Assembly: GCF_014648095.1 (NCBI RefSeq)
Contig: NZ_BMQL01000042.1
Coordinates: forward strand, 1 to 39,237
Direction of reading: 5' to 3'
DNA length: 39,237 nucleotides
DNA from: Deinococcus ruber
Lineage (GTDB): Bacteria > Deinococcota > Deinococci > Deinococcales > Deinococcaceae
Shown here piece by piece: positions 11,299 to 20,793 of the stretch; position 1 is the first letter of the stretch; each line of letters opens with the position of its first letter. Below the pieces are notes generated by a model. It did no database searches, was not told where the DNA came from, and worked only from the letters and a program-made list of their open reading frames with translations. A program made the position numbers and the translations under genes.

Positions 11299-11796
11299 GT
11301 GATTACCGTCTTCGATGCCGTGCTCGTGACCCTGTGGGCCGCCGTCACCGCGCTGGGTGTGCGCCGGGGTCTGGGCGGCGTGGTCTGGGGCGTGCTGGGA
11401 ATTGCGGTGTGCTTCGTGGTCAATATGATCGTGAGTGGCGGTCTGGTGGGCGGCGTGGTGGCGGCGCTGCTGGGGGCGCTGGCAGTGCTGGCGTCGCGCC
11501 GCCTGATCCGCGATCCGCTGAGCGAACCCTGGCATCTGGTGGCGGGCGGCCTGGGAGGCTTTGCGCTGGGCAGCGTACTGGTGGGGGCGCTGGCGCTGGG
11601 CTTTCCGATTCAGAATCTGGGCGACCACCAGAATTACCCCTCGACCGATCTGCCCAGCAGTCTGTACTACGTGGTCTCGAATTCGTACATCCGGCAGTCG
11701 CTGAGCAGCGTGCTCGACCCCCACAGCAATCCGGCGCTGAGGACGCTGCTCATTCCCGACCAGCAACGCGCCGTCGTCCTGAATCCGCCGCGCTGA
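11299..11796 (+). CDS. CvpA-like membrane protein
   Basis: 165 residues with a GTG start. A TAGAGT -10 box ends 6 nt before it, so translation is probably leaderless. Three or four hydrophobic segments (about 3-25, 27-45, 48-66 and 82-102) include a Gly-rich LGVRRGLGGVVWGVLG motif like the RG(F/L) turn of CvpA-family proteins. A soluble tail (about 105-165) follows. CvpA proteins affect envelope integrity in other bacteria, but the family assignment here rests on topology only. It is divergent from the response regulator and convergent with the CDGSH gene. Confidence 0.65.
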   Translation: MITVFDAVLVTLWAAVTALGVRRGLGGVVWGVLGIAVCFVVNMIVSGGLVGGVVAALLGALAVLASRRLIRDPLSEPWHLVAGGLGGFALGSVLVGALALGFPIQNLGDHQNYPSTDLPSSLYYVVSNSYIRQSLSSVLDPHSNPALRTLLIPDQQRAVVLNPPR

Positions 11797-11802
11797 AGAC
11801 CC

Positions 11803-12294
11803 TCAGCCCTGTTCGCTCCCGGCAGGGGTGCTGCTGACAGGGCCGCTCTTCCAGCCCACTTTGCTGTGCGTACCGTCGCAGAAGGGTTTGTGGCTGCTCT
11901 GGCCGCAGCGGCACAGCGTCGCCCGTACCTCGTGCTGCTCGCCGTCCGGCGTCTGAATCCGGAGGTCGCCGCGAATGCCCAGCGGCCCGTCCGGATACGG
12001 CGTGATGGTGGTCGGGGTCTGCGGCTGCTCCTGCGCGTCTGGGTGCTGTTCGGCGGTTTCACCTGCCAGCAGATAATGCAGCGCTCCGCTGGGGCAACGC
12101 CGCACCACTTCGGCCACCTGAAGTGCGGCGGCGTTCTGCGGCTGAATCCAGGGCCGCTTCGAGGTATCGAATACCTCTGGCAGGCCACGCACACACTCGG
12201 CGGCGTGAATGCAGCGGGGCGTGTCGTAACTGACGACGATGCCGGGCGCGGTGTACTGCTTACCGCGCATCAACTCGGGCAGCGGCTGTGTCAT
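11803..12294 (-). CDS. YjdI-CDGSH two-domain iron-sulphur protein
   Basis: 163 residues. The N-terminal YjdI/Fer4_19 domain (about 12-80) has C28, C34 and C67-P in CIHAAEC and RRCPSGAL. The C-terminal CDGSH domain (about 103-155) has C128, C130, C139 and H143 in [16 protein letters not shown], the three-Cys one-His [2Fe-2S] site. A Gln/Pro/Thr-rich linker joins them. The family is soluble and probably handles electrons or Fe-S clusters. The start is ATG-ACA-CAG. Two further ATGACxCAG copies lie 20 and 40 nt upstream and form short leader ORFs chained to this start by ATGA overlaps. No ribosome-binding site is apparent, which fits coupled initiation. Confidence 0.92.
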   Translation of the reverse strand: MTQPLPELMRGKQYTAPGIVVSYDTPRCIHAAECVRGLPEVFDTSKRPWIQPQNAAALQVAEVVRRCPSGALHYLLAGETAEQHPDAQEQPQTPTTITPYPDGPLGIRGDLRIQTPDGEQHEVRATLCRCGQSSHKPFCDGTHSKVGWKSGPVSSTPAGSEQG

Positions 12295-12334
12295 CGGGAA
12301 AGCACCTGTGTCATAGGGAAGGCACCTGAGTCAT
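12291..12334 (-). repeat. 20-bp tandem repeat creating two leader mini-ORFs
   Basis: The 20-bp unit ATGACxCAGGTGCyTTCCCk occurs twice and a third partial copy begins the CDGSH gene. Each full copy encodes a 7-codon peptide (MTQVPSL at 12334-12311 and MTQVLSR at 12314-12291). Each stop TGA overlaps the next ATG. A TAAAGT -10 box (12345-12340) ends 5 nt before the first ATG, so the transcript would begin at or next to the first mini-ORF. Confidence 0.75.
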
Positions 12335-12444
12335 GCTCCACTTTACCGCTGCTACACCATCGGGGCGCAGACTTCTGCGGTCTGAGCGGCTGGACGTGTC
12401 CACACGGCGCGTCTCCGGGCGGCGGCCCAGACCAGGGAGCAGCC

Positions 12445-12831
12445 ATGACCCACCGTGCGTTTCGCCCATTTCGTCCGCAACTGCGTCTGGAAGCCCGCTT
12501 TCAGGTGCTCTCGCGCCGCATCGCCGACTTTTCGGGAACGGCCATCGCCTTCACGTGTGCCCTCGGCTGCGTGCTGGTGTGGCTCCTGACCGGCCCACTG
12601 TTTCATTTTGCCGATGGCTGGCAGCTGGTCATCAACACCGGCACGACCATCATCACCTTTCTGATGGTATTTCTGATTCAGAACGCCCAGAACGAAGACA
12701 CCCGTGAGCTGCACGCCAAGCTCGACGCGGTGCTTCAGGAGCTTCGGGCCGAGCGCAACATGATGCATGATCCCGAACTGCTGCAACTCACGCCCGAGCA
12801 ACTGCTTCAGGAGGCCAGAGCCGGTGATTAG
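12445..12831 (+). CDS. Low-affinity iron permease-like membrane protein
   Basis: 128 residues of the small bacterial proteins annotated as low-affinity iron permease family. Two membrane helices (about 30-50 and 56-77) carry the conserved [26 protein letters not shown] motif, followed by a charged helical tail (about 85-128). The bacterial members are far shorter than fungal Fet4, so iron transport is a family label, not shown. GGGAG precedes the ATG by 6 nt. It is divergent from the CDGSH gene and is followed by a strong terminator. Confidence 0.85.
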   Translation: MTHRAFRPFRPQLRLEARFQVLSRRIADFSGTAIAFTCALGCVLVWLLTGPLFHFADGWQLVINTGTTIITFLMVFLIQNAQNEDTRELHAKLDAVLQELRAERNMMHDPELLQLTPEQLLQEARAGD

Positions 12832-12880
12832 CTCCAGCGAAGACCCTCCCAGTTTCGGCCACCTTCCGACTGCCGTTTTT

Positions 12881-12922
12881 CTCCGCGTGCCCTGACCCGG
12901 CAGACACGCGGAGACTTTTTTT
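12881..12922 (+). terminator. Rho-independent terminator
   Basis: A 9-bp perfect stem (CTCCGCGTG at 12881-12889 and CACGCGGAG at 12905-12913) with a 15-nt loop is followed by seven Ts. It separates the permease-like gene from rimO. Confidence 0.85.
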
Positions 12923-12980
12923 GCGTGCCGCTGTCTCGGTGTTTTGTTCGCCGCGCACCCTTGCTGCCTTCACGCGGCCT

Positions 12981-12986
12981 TATACT
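12981..12986 (+). promoter_or_regulatory. Probable -10 element of rimO
   Basis: TATACT lies 84 nt before the rimO ATG, giving a leader of about 78 nt. No clear -35 is seen. Confidence 0.4.
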
Positions 12987-13070
12987 TTCCGATTGGAGTG
13001 TTTCACGGCTGCCACACGCGCCGGAAGCAGACGGACGGCGGCGCGGAGCTGGCCCGTCCAGGGAGCAGGC

Positions 13071-14519
13071 ATGACACAGCAGAGCATCGCGCCCGTGGTG
13101 GCGTCTACAACGAAGAAAGTCGGATTCATCAGCCTGGGCTGCCCCAAGGCGCTGGTCGACAGCGAGCGCATCCTGACGCAGCTTCGCGCCGAGGGCTACG
13201 AGGTGGCCCCCAGCTACGAAGACGCCGACACGGTGATCGTGAACACCTGCGGCTTCATCACACCTGCCGTCGAGGAGTCGCTGAACGCCATCGGAGAGGC
13301 GCTGGACGCCACCGGGCGCGTAATCGTGACCGGCTGCCTGGGCGAGCGCCCCGAGAAGATTCTGGAGCGGCATCCGAAGGTGGCGGCCATTACCGGGTCG
13401 GAAGCGGTGGACGACGTGATGGCCGAGGTCCGTAAGCTCATTCCGCTCGACCAGAATCCGTTTACTTCACTGATTCCCGGCACGCTGCCCGGCGAGGTGA
13501 AGCTCACGCCGCGCCACTACGCCTACGTCAAGATCGCGGAGGGCTGCAACCACCGCTGCTCGTTCTGCATAATCCCCAAGCTGCGCGGGTTGCAGGTGTC
13601 GCGCGACGCGGGCAGCGTGCTGTACGAGTCGTATCGCCTGATCGCGGGCGGCACCCGTGAACTGATGATCATCTCGCAGGACACCAGCGCTTACGGCGTG
13701 GATGTGCGCCACCGCGAATCCGAGTTTCAGGGGCGGCAGGTCGCGGCGCACCTGACCGATCTGGCCCGCGAACTGGGCGAACTGGGCGTGTGGGTGCGGA
13801 TGCACTACGTCTACCCGTACCCGCACGTCGAGAAGGTCGTGGAGCTGATGAGCCAGGGCAAGATTTTGCCGTATCTGGACGTGCCGCTTCAGCACGCCTC
13901 GCCGCGCATTCTGCGGCTGATGCGCCGCCCCGGTGCGGGCAAGCAGCTCGACACCATCCGGCGCTGGCGTGACATCTGCCCGGAACTGACCATCCGCAGC
14001 ACCTTCATCGTGGGCTTTCCCGGCGAGACCGAGGCCGAGTTTCAGGAACTGCTCGACTTTCTGGAGGCCGCGCAGCTCGACCGCGTGGGGGCGTTTCCGT
14101 ACAGCGACGTGGAAGAGGCCGACGCCAACGCCCTGCCGGACGCCGTGCCCGAGGACGTGAAGCAGCAGCGGCTCGAACGCTTCATGGAAGTGGCGCAGCG
14201 CATCAGCACGGCGCGGCTGGCACAGAAGGTCGGCAAGACGCTCGACATCATCATCGACGAGTACAACGACGACGCCGAAGACCTGGCGGCAGGCGACGTG
14301 CCGGGCACCCGCCTGATCGGACGCAGCGAGGGCGACGCGCCGGGCATCGACGGTCAGGTGTACCTGTACGCGGGCGACTTCGCCGGGCAGATCAAGATCG
14401 GAGACAGGGTGCAGGCCCGCATCGAAGAAAGCGACGAATACGACCTGTTCGGTGAAGTGGTGGCGCTGAAGCCCTGGCAGCTGAGCGTGCCGCAGCTCGG
14501 GCATTTTCCCAGGCACTAG
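13071..14519 (+). CDS. rimO: Ribosomal protein S12 methylthiotransferase RimO
   Basis: 482 residues in the order UPF0004 domain (about 15-125, cluster Cys C24, C60 and C89), radical SAM core (about 145-375, C159-x3-C163-x2-C166 in [10 protein letters not shown]) and C-terminal TRAM domain (about 395-475). Two [4Fe-4S] clusters add a methylthio group to an Asp of S12. The internal GSEAVDDV and IIPKLRG segments favour RimO over MiaB. The start MTQQSIA follows a GGGAG ribosome-binding site. The frame is open upstream but codes for no conserved sequence. The leader just before the ATG closely resembles that of the gene at 12445. Confidence 0.96.
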   Translation: MTQQSIAPVVASTTKKVGFISLGCPKALVDSERILTQLRAEGYEVAPSYEDADTVIVNTCGFITPAVEESLNAIGEALDATGRVIVTGCLGERPEKILERHPKVAAITGSEAVDDVMAEVRKLIPLDQNPFTSLIPGTLPGEVKLTPRHYAYVKIAEGCNHRCSFCIIPKLRGLQVSRDAGSVLYESYRLIAGGTRELMIISQDTSAYGVDVRHRESEFQGRQVAAHLTDLARELGELGVWVRMHYVYPYPHVEKVVELMSQGKILPYLDVPLQHASPRILRLMRRPGAGKQLDTIRRWRDICPELTIRSTFIVGFPGETEAEFQELLDFLEAAQLDRVGAFPYSDVEEADANALPDAVPEDVKQQRLERFMEVAQRISTARLAQKVGKTLDIIIDEYNDDAEDLAAGDVPGTRLIGRSEGDAPGIDGQVYLYAGDFAGQIKIGDRVQARIEESDEYDLFGEVVALKPWQLSVPQLGHFPRH

Positions 14520-14604
14520 GGGGCGCTCTACACCCACTGCGGCACCGCCCAAACACTGAACGCCCGGTAAAGGGCAGGCAGACAGCGCGGCGTAGACTGC
14601 ATTC

Positions 14605-15756
14605 ATGCGCCTTCTGTCTGCCGCTCTGAGTGTTATTGGGCTTTCGCTCTGTGTCGCCGCTGCCCAGTCGGACGAGAATCCGGCCCAGCCCCTGATCGCC
14701 TGTGGTGGAACGGCCTCGCTCGCGCTGACGCCGGGTGTGACGCCGGGCATCTACCGGGGCACGCTCGCGGGGCAGGGCATCAGCCTGCAAATTATCGGCA
14801 AGCGCACCAGCCAGGAGCGCTACGATCCCACCGACCGCTACGCCTACGATCAGCACGGCACCGATATTCAGCTCAACCGGGGGCGCACGAAGGGCGGAGC
14901 GCTGCTGCTGGCCGAATTCACGGCAGACTATCCCGACCTGAAGGCGCGAGGCTGCTTCGAGCTTCGCCCCAGTGCGGGCAAGCTGGTGGGCAAGTGGTAC
15001 ACGCCCGACAACAACCGCTCGTATTCCCTCACGCTGTCGCCGGTCAATGTGGCCGCCGTGCCGCTGGCACTGCCCAGCACGCCCGGCCTGCTGGCTCTGC
15101 GCCGCAGCGACCCCTTCACCTTCCTGAAACTCAATCGCCCGTGGAAGACCGTCAAGGGCAGCGTGGTCGAGCCGTTCAGCGGAACCACGTACCCGCGTGG
15201 CAACGGTGCTGCCCTGAACGTGGCGCTGCAAGACCGTCAACTGTCGCTGGCTGCCGACTCGCTCGAATGCTCGGCAGGGGCCTTCGCGTCGTTCGGAGAC
15301 GCCGATCCGCAGGGCAACCAGACCATCGGCACCGTCACCTTCCAGAGTGCCCACCTGTTCTCGATCCGCGAGAATTACGAGGCCGACTGCGGCGGCGCAC
15401 ACCCCGATTCGGGAACGGTGGGGCGCACCCTCGATCAGCGAAGCGGCAAGCTCGTGAACCTGAGCAGCAAACCCGGAACCCTGTGGCCCCGCCTCACGCC
15501 CGCCGTGCTGCAAAAACTGTATCTGGCAGGCTATCCAAAAGACGCCGACTCCGAATGTCTGGACGCGGTGAAAGAAAACGACGCGCCCGACGACAGCGGA
15601 TTCGAACTGTTTCTGAGCAAGACGGGCCTGACGCTCTCGCCCAATTTCCTGCCGCACGTGGTCGCCGCCTGCGGGGAAGAGGTCACGGTGGCGTATTCGG
15701 CGCTGCGCCAGTATGCCGACGCGAGTAACCCGTATTTCAAAGACCTGTACCGCTGA
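14605..15756 (+). CDS. Uncharacterised secreted protein
   Basis: 383 residues. A typical signal peptide (MRLLSAALSVIGLSLCVAAAQS) has a likely cleavage after AAA near residue 20. The mature part has six Cys residues spread over the chain (for example IACGG, RGCFEL, LECSAG, EADCGG, DSECLD and AACGEE), suggesting disulphides outside the membrane. A TAGACT -10 box ends 6 nt before the ATG, so it is probably leaderless. The next gene starts 2 nt after the stop and is likely co-transcribed. No family is recognised. Confidence 0.8.
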   Translation: MRLLSAALSVIGLSLCVAAAQSDENPAQPLIACGGTASLALTPGVTPGIYRGTLAGQGISLQIIGKRTSQERYDPTDRYAYDQHGTDIQLNRGRTKGGALLLAEFTADYPDLKARGCFELRPSAGKLVGKWYTPDNNRSYSLTLSPVNVAAVPLALPSTPGLLALRRSDPFTFLKLNRPWKTVKGSVVEPFSGTTYPRGNGAALNVALQDRQLSLAADSLECSAGAFASFGDADPQGNQTIGTVTFQSAHLFSIRENYEADCGGAHPDSGTVGRTLDQRSGKLVNLSSKPGTLWPRLTPAVLQKLYLAGYPKDADSECLDAVKENDAPDDSGFELFLSKTGLTLSPNFLPHVVAACGEEVTVAYSALRQYADASNPYFKDLYR

Positions 15757-15758
15757 GC

Positions 15759-16430
15759 GTGCTGCTCTCGGTGGACTGGGACGCCTACAGCGGGTGCGCC
15801 GATCTGGTCTTCGACGCGCCGATCTGGGGCACGCCCGACCGCCAGCACGACCGACTGGCACGCTGGCACGAGCGGGTAGCGAAGCGGGGCGGCAGCGACT
15901 GGCAAGCGCTCGACGCTGAGTTTCCGCTGTATCCCGGCTGGCATGAGCTGACGCAGTACGCGGGGCTGCCGGTCTTTTCGGCCCTCAGCCACGAACAGGC
16001 CGCCCTGTGGCTGCACGCCTTTCCTGGGCGCGACGTGCTGAACATCGACAGTCATCACGACCTGAGCAATCTGCGCGGCGACCCGCAGCGCTGGCGACCC
16101 GGCAACTGGGCCGGACTGGGGCTGGCCGCAGGTCTGATCGGGCGGTATACCGTGCGCTATCCCGAGTGGCACGCGGGCCTGCTGGTGACCGAGGGGCATG
16201 ATCTGACGCGTACCCGGCAGGAACTGGAAACGGCGCTGCTGCCCGGTGTGCTGGCCCGCGTGCAACTGGAACGCTCGGCGGCGCTGCCTGCCCCCGCCGA
16301 GGTAGAAGCGCTGCTGGTGGTGCAGTCGCCTTCTTGGACGAATCCGGCCCACGACGCGGCGCTGTTCGGCATCCTGCATACCCTGAGCGCCGCTCCCCTG
16401 GGCGAGCCACCCATGATGCGCGGCTCCTGA
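15759..16430 (+). CDS. Uncharacterised protein with arginase/UPF0489-like metal motif
   Basis: 223 residues from a GTG start 2 nt after the previous stop. The N-terminus LLSVDWDAYSG and the motif NIDSHHDLSN (about 93-102) resemble the Asp/His metal-binding segments of arginase-fold and UPF0489 proteins. VQSPSWTNPAHD near 190 looks like a second conserved segment. There is no signal peptide, so it is cytoplasmic although its partner gene is secreted. The assignment rests on motif appearance only. Other metal-dependent hydrolase folds are possible. Confidence 0.72.
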   Translation: MLLSVDWDAYSGCADLVFDAPIWGTPDRQHDRLARWHERVAKRGGSDWQALDAEFPLYPGWHELTQYAGLPVFSALSHEQAALWLHAFPGRDVLNIDSHHDLSNLRGDPQRWRPGNWAGLGLAAGLIGRYTVRYPEWHAGLLVTEGHDLTRTRQELETALLPGVLARVQLERSAALPAPAEVEALLVVQSPSWTNPAHDAALFGILHTLSAAPLGEPPMMRGS

Positions 16431-16459
16431 GTCTTCCCTCCCGTATGTTAAGAATTTAC

Positions 16460-16489
16460 TTGACAGATGCGTTCAGAAGCCTTCATATG
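16460..16489 (+). promoter_or_regulatory. Possible promoter upstream of the Nudix-like gene
   Basis: A perfect TTGACA (16460-16465) is followed after 18 nt by CATATG in an AT-rich stretch. A second -10-like TAGCAT (16515-16520) lies 8 nt before the ATG and could instead give a leaderless mRNA. Confidence 0.35.
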
Positions 16490-16528
16490 CTCTGTTTTCC
16501 CAAAATCGGTACGCTAGCATAGACGGGT

Positions 16529-16969
16529 ATGTCCACGCCTTATCTCGTGGGGCTGTATGCCCTGATTCAGCACAACGGCAAGTATCTGTTGGTTCGCCAG
16601 CGGGCTTCGAGCCTGCCCGGCGGAAACTACAGTCTGCCGGGGGCGCTGCTGTTGGGCGATCTGGGCGATAAAGTGGCCGAACTTCATCTGCGCCGCGTGA
16701 TTCTGTCGCAGCTGGGGCTGTCGATGGGCGAACTGCGGCTGGCTGGCAGCCATGCTCTGCGCCTGACCGACGGGGGCACACAGCTGAATCTGATTTTCGG
16801 AGCCGAATACAACTCGGGCGTTCCCAATCCTCAGACGGGCGTGATTCTCAGCGCCGACTGGATCACGTCGTCAGAGCTGCGGAAGCGGGGCGACGCGCCT
16901 CACTGGCTGATGAGCACCATCGACACCTACGAGACGAACCGTGGAGCAGAGAAGGTAAGCGGGCGCTGA
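16529..16969 (+). CDS. Nudix-fold protein with degenerate Nudix box
   Basis: 146 residues with the overall Nudix pattern: LVGLYALIQHNGKYLLVRQR (first strands), LPGGNYSLPGALLLGD, a helix, then the domain end with HWLMSTIDTYE. The Nudix box should read G-x5-E-x7-RE-x2-EE-x-G but here runs LRRVILSQLGL (about 55-65): the Arg and final Gly remain, but the RE, EE and leading Glu positions are replaced by non-acidic residues. Mg-dependent hydrolysis therefore looks unlikely and a binding role is possible. Deinococcus genomes hold many Nudix paralogues. It converges with zapE, 9 nt apart. Confidence 0.75.
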   Translation: MSTPYLVGLYALIQHNGKYLLVRQRASSLPGGNYSLPGALLLGDLGDKVAELHLRRVILSQLGLSMGELRLAGSHALRLTDGGTQLNLIFGAEYNSGVPNPQTGVILSADWITSSELRKRGDAPHWLMSTIDTYETNRGAEKVSGR

Positions 16970-16978
16970 GCAGCGGCC

Positions 16979-18057
<1,079 letters not shown>

Positions 18058-18061
<4 letters not shown>

Positions 18062-18780
18062 CGGTGAACCTCCAGCTCGACTTTGTAATTGCCGCGCCGC
18101 GTCTCATTGACCACCCGTTTGAAGTCGATACGCCCGAGGCCCTCTGCCGACAGGCTGTCGCCCTCGCGGATATCGCTGCTGGCACGGGCAAGCTGGCCGT
18201 TCAGCCGCACCTTGCCCGCCTCGACGCCCTGCTGGAAGTACGCCCGGCTGACGCCGAAGCCTTTGGCCCCCACCACATCCACGCGCATCGAGGGCACCAC
18301 CACTTCGCGGGTTTTGCTGCCGCGCCCCGCCGCCGCGCCGATTTCTTCCACGTCCACGGCTCGCCCGCCCACTTCGGTCAGGCTGCTCAGCGCCTTCACG
18401 GCCTTGCCGGTGGCGGCCAGCAGAAAGGTGCCGCGCTCCTCGCGCATTTCGCCCAGCGTGTCTTCCGGCAGGCCCAGCCCGCGCAGCGCCACCGCCACGT
18501 CCTGCACGTCCCAGCCGGGCGTTTCGAAATTCAGCCGGAAGACCGTGACGCCCGCATCGACATCGGGAATGTGTGCCGGATACAGCGTCAATACCACGCG
18601 CCGGGCATCGGGAAAGCCGCCCGCGATGTGGTGTCTGATCTCGTCGTCTTGCAGGAGGCGGCGATCCAGGGTATCGGCCTCGACGAAGGCGGTGCGAACA
18701 ACCCGCCCGCCACGTGCCTGCGCCACCAGGGTGGACAGTTTGGGCGCGGCAGACGGGGGCGAGGACTTGGGGGCGCTCAT
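18058..18780 (-). CDS. YlmH-like S4-domain RNA-binding protein
   Basis: 240 residues from MSAPKSSPPSAAPKL. A central YlmH_RBD-like region (about 45-150) is followed by an S4 domain (about 165-235) with RVDVVGAKGFGVSRAYFQQGVEAGKVRLNG. YlmH relatives act in division-cluster gene neighbourhoods and in ribosome rescue. Coupling here to zapE is noteworthy. A TATCCT -10 box ends 7 nt before this ATG (18793-18788, minus strand), which selects it over the upstream in-frame ATG and implies a leaderless mRNA. Confidence 0.85.
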
Positions 18781-18887
18781 ACTATGCAGGATAGCGTGCC
18801 CTGCTGCGGGCAAAGGCAACCGTCATCGCCACAGTCGGACAACAGGTGTGCGGGTGCCGACGAGGTCGCAGGCCGCTACACTGAGCC

Positions 18888-19322
18888 ATGCCCCCACTCT
18901 CCGAAAAGCTGACCGATTCGCTGGGCGTCGCGGGAGCCAGTGACGTGACGCTGCGAGCACTGTTGACCCGCCTGGAGGGTTCCGACCTGAAGGGCGCACG
19001 CCTGATTCTGCTGACCGACCGGCAGGGTGAACGCTGGCGGGCACGGTACGCCGCGCTGGTACAGGTGGCGGGTGAGCATATCCTGACGGCTCCAGCGTTT
19101 GGGCCACATTTCGGCCCCGAGGGTGTGACCGCGCTGCACGCGCTGGTGCACTGGGCCGAAGCTGCCGATCTTCCCCTGCGCGAAACGGTGCTGAGCGCTT
19201 CCGATTTCGGACGGGTGCTGGAAGAACCGCAGGCCGAAGATCTGGCCCGGCTGGTGGCCGCCAGCAGCCCGAGCGACGCGGGCATCTATCTGACTGCCAA
19301 GAACGTGCAGGCGGGCCTGTAA
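18888..19322 (+). CDS. Hypothetical protein (144 aa)
   Basis: A soluble mixed alpha/beta protein with no Cys and no signal peptide; GARLILLTDRQGERWRARYAALV (about 36-58) reads like adjacent beta strands, and ASDFGRVLEEPQAEDLARLVA (about 103-123) like a helix. A TACACT -10 box ends 5 nt before the ATG, so initiation is probably leaderless. It is divergent from the YlmH-like gene. No family is recognised. It is probably a lineage-restricted conserved protein, to judge by its clean codon pattern and promoter. Confidence 0.75.
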   Translation: MPPLSEKLTDSLGVAGASDVTLRALLTRLEGSDLKGARLILLTDRQGERWRARYAALVQVAGEHILTAPAFGPHFGPEGVTALHALVHWAEAADLPLRETVLSASDFGRVLEEPQAEDLARLVAASSPSDAGIYLTAKNVQAGL

Positions 19323-19335
19323 GCGCCGCATACAG

Positions 19336-19364
19336 TTGACGTGCCGTGCATACCGCGCTATGCT
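19336..19364 (+). promoter_or_regulatory. Strong sigma-A-type promoter facing a terminator
   Basis: TTGACG (19336-19341), exactly 17 nt, and TATGCT (19359-19364) form one of the best promoters in the window. The expected start near 19371 is at the foot of a terminator hairpin, so only a transcript of about 27 nt would be made unless there is read-through. Confidence 0.55.
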
Positions 19365-19373
19365 GTGTTTATC

Positions 19374-19397
19374 AGCGTCCTCCGGGGCGCTTTTTTA
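19374..19397 (+). terminator. Rho-independent terminator
   Basis: A 7-bp stem AGCGTCC/GGGCGCT (one wobble) with loop TCCG is followed by a run of Ts (19391-19397). It serves the gene ending at 19322 and would also stop transcripts from the promoter just upstream. Confidence 0.8.
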
Positions 19398-19462
19398 TTA
19401 GGTGCCACAGCAGCTCTGCGCCGCACTTCAGGAGCGGGGCGCATCGTCTGATCTGGCGCTGC

Positions 19463-19684
19463 TCAGGGGTACAGTTCGTACCCGGCAGCGCTGAGAAGCT
19501 CACCCAACCGGTCTTTGGCCTTTCGGAGATCGGCGATATCGGCGGCCTCGAAATAGACTTTGGTGGGGCGCGGCGGTTTGCCACGGGGCATGTTCCACTC
19601 GACATCGACCAGTTCGGGGTCGAGGCGGAGTTGCGCCAGTGCCTGTTTGATCGCCTTCTCGGGAATCCGGCTTTGAATGGACAT
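19463..19684 (-). CDS. Small hypothetical protein (73 aa)
   Basis: From MSIQSRIPEKAIKQALAQL, 73 residues: an amphipathic helix, then VDVEWNMPRGKPPRPTKVYFEA and a second charged helix (DLRKAKDRLGELLSAAGYEL). An upstream in-frame extension of 57 codons has an unlikely composition, so I use this ATG. No family is recognised. The basic Pro-rich centre might contact nucleic acid. The 264 nt between it and the next gene hold no other coding signal that I can support. Confidence 0.55.
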   Translation of the reverse strand: MSIQSRIPEKAIKQALAQLRLDPELVDVEWNMPRGKPPRPTKVYFEAADIADLRKAKDRLGELLSAAGYELYP

Positions 19685-19948
19685 ATCGTCTTTGGGCACG
19701 CCGCACGCTATCAAAGAATTGCGCCGGCTAATGGTTATTGATACGAAATTGCAGCCGAGCCAGGACGTTGGACGACCGACAGGCGCGGTCAAACGCCGAA
19801 TCCAGATGGCTTGACACACACTCGCCTTCCCGTCTGGAAGAGCAGTTACGTGCATCTGTGCGGCGCATTCGGCAGGTCAGGGCCAGTGGCCCTATCGGCA
19901 GACAGGGCTGAAGGAAGGTCTTCCTGCTGATCCCTGAAGAGCCTGTCC

Positions 19949-20485
19949 TTATTTGGGGGTGAGTGCCGAGACCCGTTGTTCCAGCGCACTGATCCGCGCC
20001 TGCAATGCACGAATCAGTGCCTCCATCTGCTCGGCGGTCATGGTGCCGCCCACGATGGTCGTCGCGGCGTCGAGATTGACTTCCACTGTCAGGCTGCTGC
20101 CCCTATCAGCCCGCAGGATGACGTTCCTGAGGATGAAGGTTCTGAGTTCGCTGCCGTTCCGAACCGCAAAATGCACTTCGTAGGTGCCCAGCGGCAGCGT
20201 GCGAACGTCTCGCTGCCTGGGACCCAGTTCGGCAGAAACCACCGGAGCGGTGCCGTACTGACGAACCAGGTCTGGGCTGGTGGCAAAGACCGTGACATAG
20301 ACGATTCCACGGTAGAGCGGCGAGCCGACTTTGCCGGAGGGCACCCCGCCATCGGGATAGCCGATCACCAGCGTCTGTGTGAGTGCCGGGCTCTGTGCCG
20401 CAGCGGGGTGCAGCAGACCCGCCGCGCCAGTAACCAGCAGCGCCAGCAGGACAGGTCGGGCCGACTTGAACAGCACCATAGACAT
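19949..20485 (-). CDS. Secreted hypothetical protein with C-terminal coiled coil
   Basis: 178 residues from MSMVLFKSARPVLLALLV, chosen for the GGAGG ribosome-binding site 7 nt upstream. The signal peptide ends near HPAAAQS (about 31). The mature part is beta-rich (LVIGYPDGGVPSGKV, YVTVFATSPDLV, LPLGTYEVHFAVRNGSELRTFILRNVILRADRGSSLTVEVN), like an extracytoplasmic beta-sandwich. It ends with a heptad stretch (about 150-175, EQMEALIRALQARISALEQRVSAL) that likely trimerises or dimerises. The function is unknown. Confidence 0.75.
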   Translation of the reverse strand: MSMVLFKSARPVLLALLVTGAAGLLHPAAAQSPALTQTLVIGYPDGGVPSGKVGSPLYRGIVYVTVFATSPDLVRQYGTAPVVSAELGPRQRDVRTLPLGTYEVHFAVRNGSELRTFILRNVILRADRGSSLTVEVNLDAATTIVGGTMTAEQMEALIRALQARISALEQRVSALTPK

Positions 20486-20620
20486 GATGGCCTCCGGGTG
20501 GCCCGGGGAACTGGACGGGCCAGTGTGATGTGGAACGAACGACGGCAACGCCAGTGCGGTCGACGTGGCTCACCGAAGTTCCCCAGCACGCGGAGACGGG
20601 AGATCGCTCGACACTTCAGT

Positions 20621-20779
20621 ATGAATGTGAGCGCCAAACAGCGTCAACAACTCATGAGGAACTCTCAGGGCACCGCTGAGGCCATGCAGGAGAAGTACAC
20701 GGCTCTGTTTTCAGTCTGCTCGCCTGAAGGTTGGCAGCGGTGCAGGGCGTTCATGAAGCTGCTTACTCAAGACCCTTGA
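20621..20779 (+). CDS. Possible small protein (52 aa)
   Basis: An ATG-started frame of 52 codons with a natural-looking composition (helical, Gln/Met-rich N-terminus, two Cys residues in FSVCSPEGWQRC). No convincing ribosome-binding site or -10 box is seen at the right distance. It lies in the 345-nt stretch between the secreted protein gene and tRNA-Asn, which otherwise holds only the tRNA terminator. It may be a chance open frame. Confidence 0.3.
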   Translation: MNVSAKQRQQLMRNSQGTAEAMQEKYTALFSVCSPEGWQRCRAFMKLLTQDP

Positions 20780-20793
20780 TCCTGGGCATCAAC

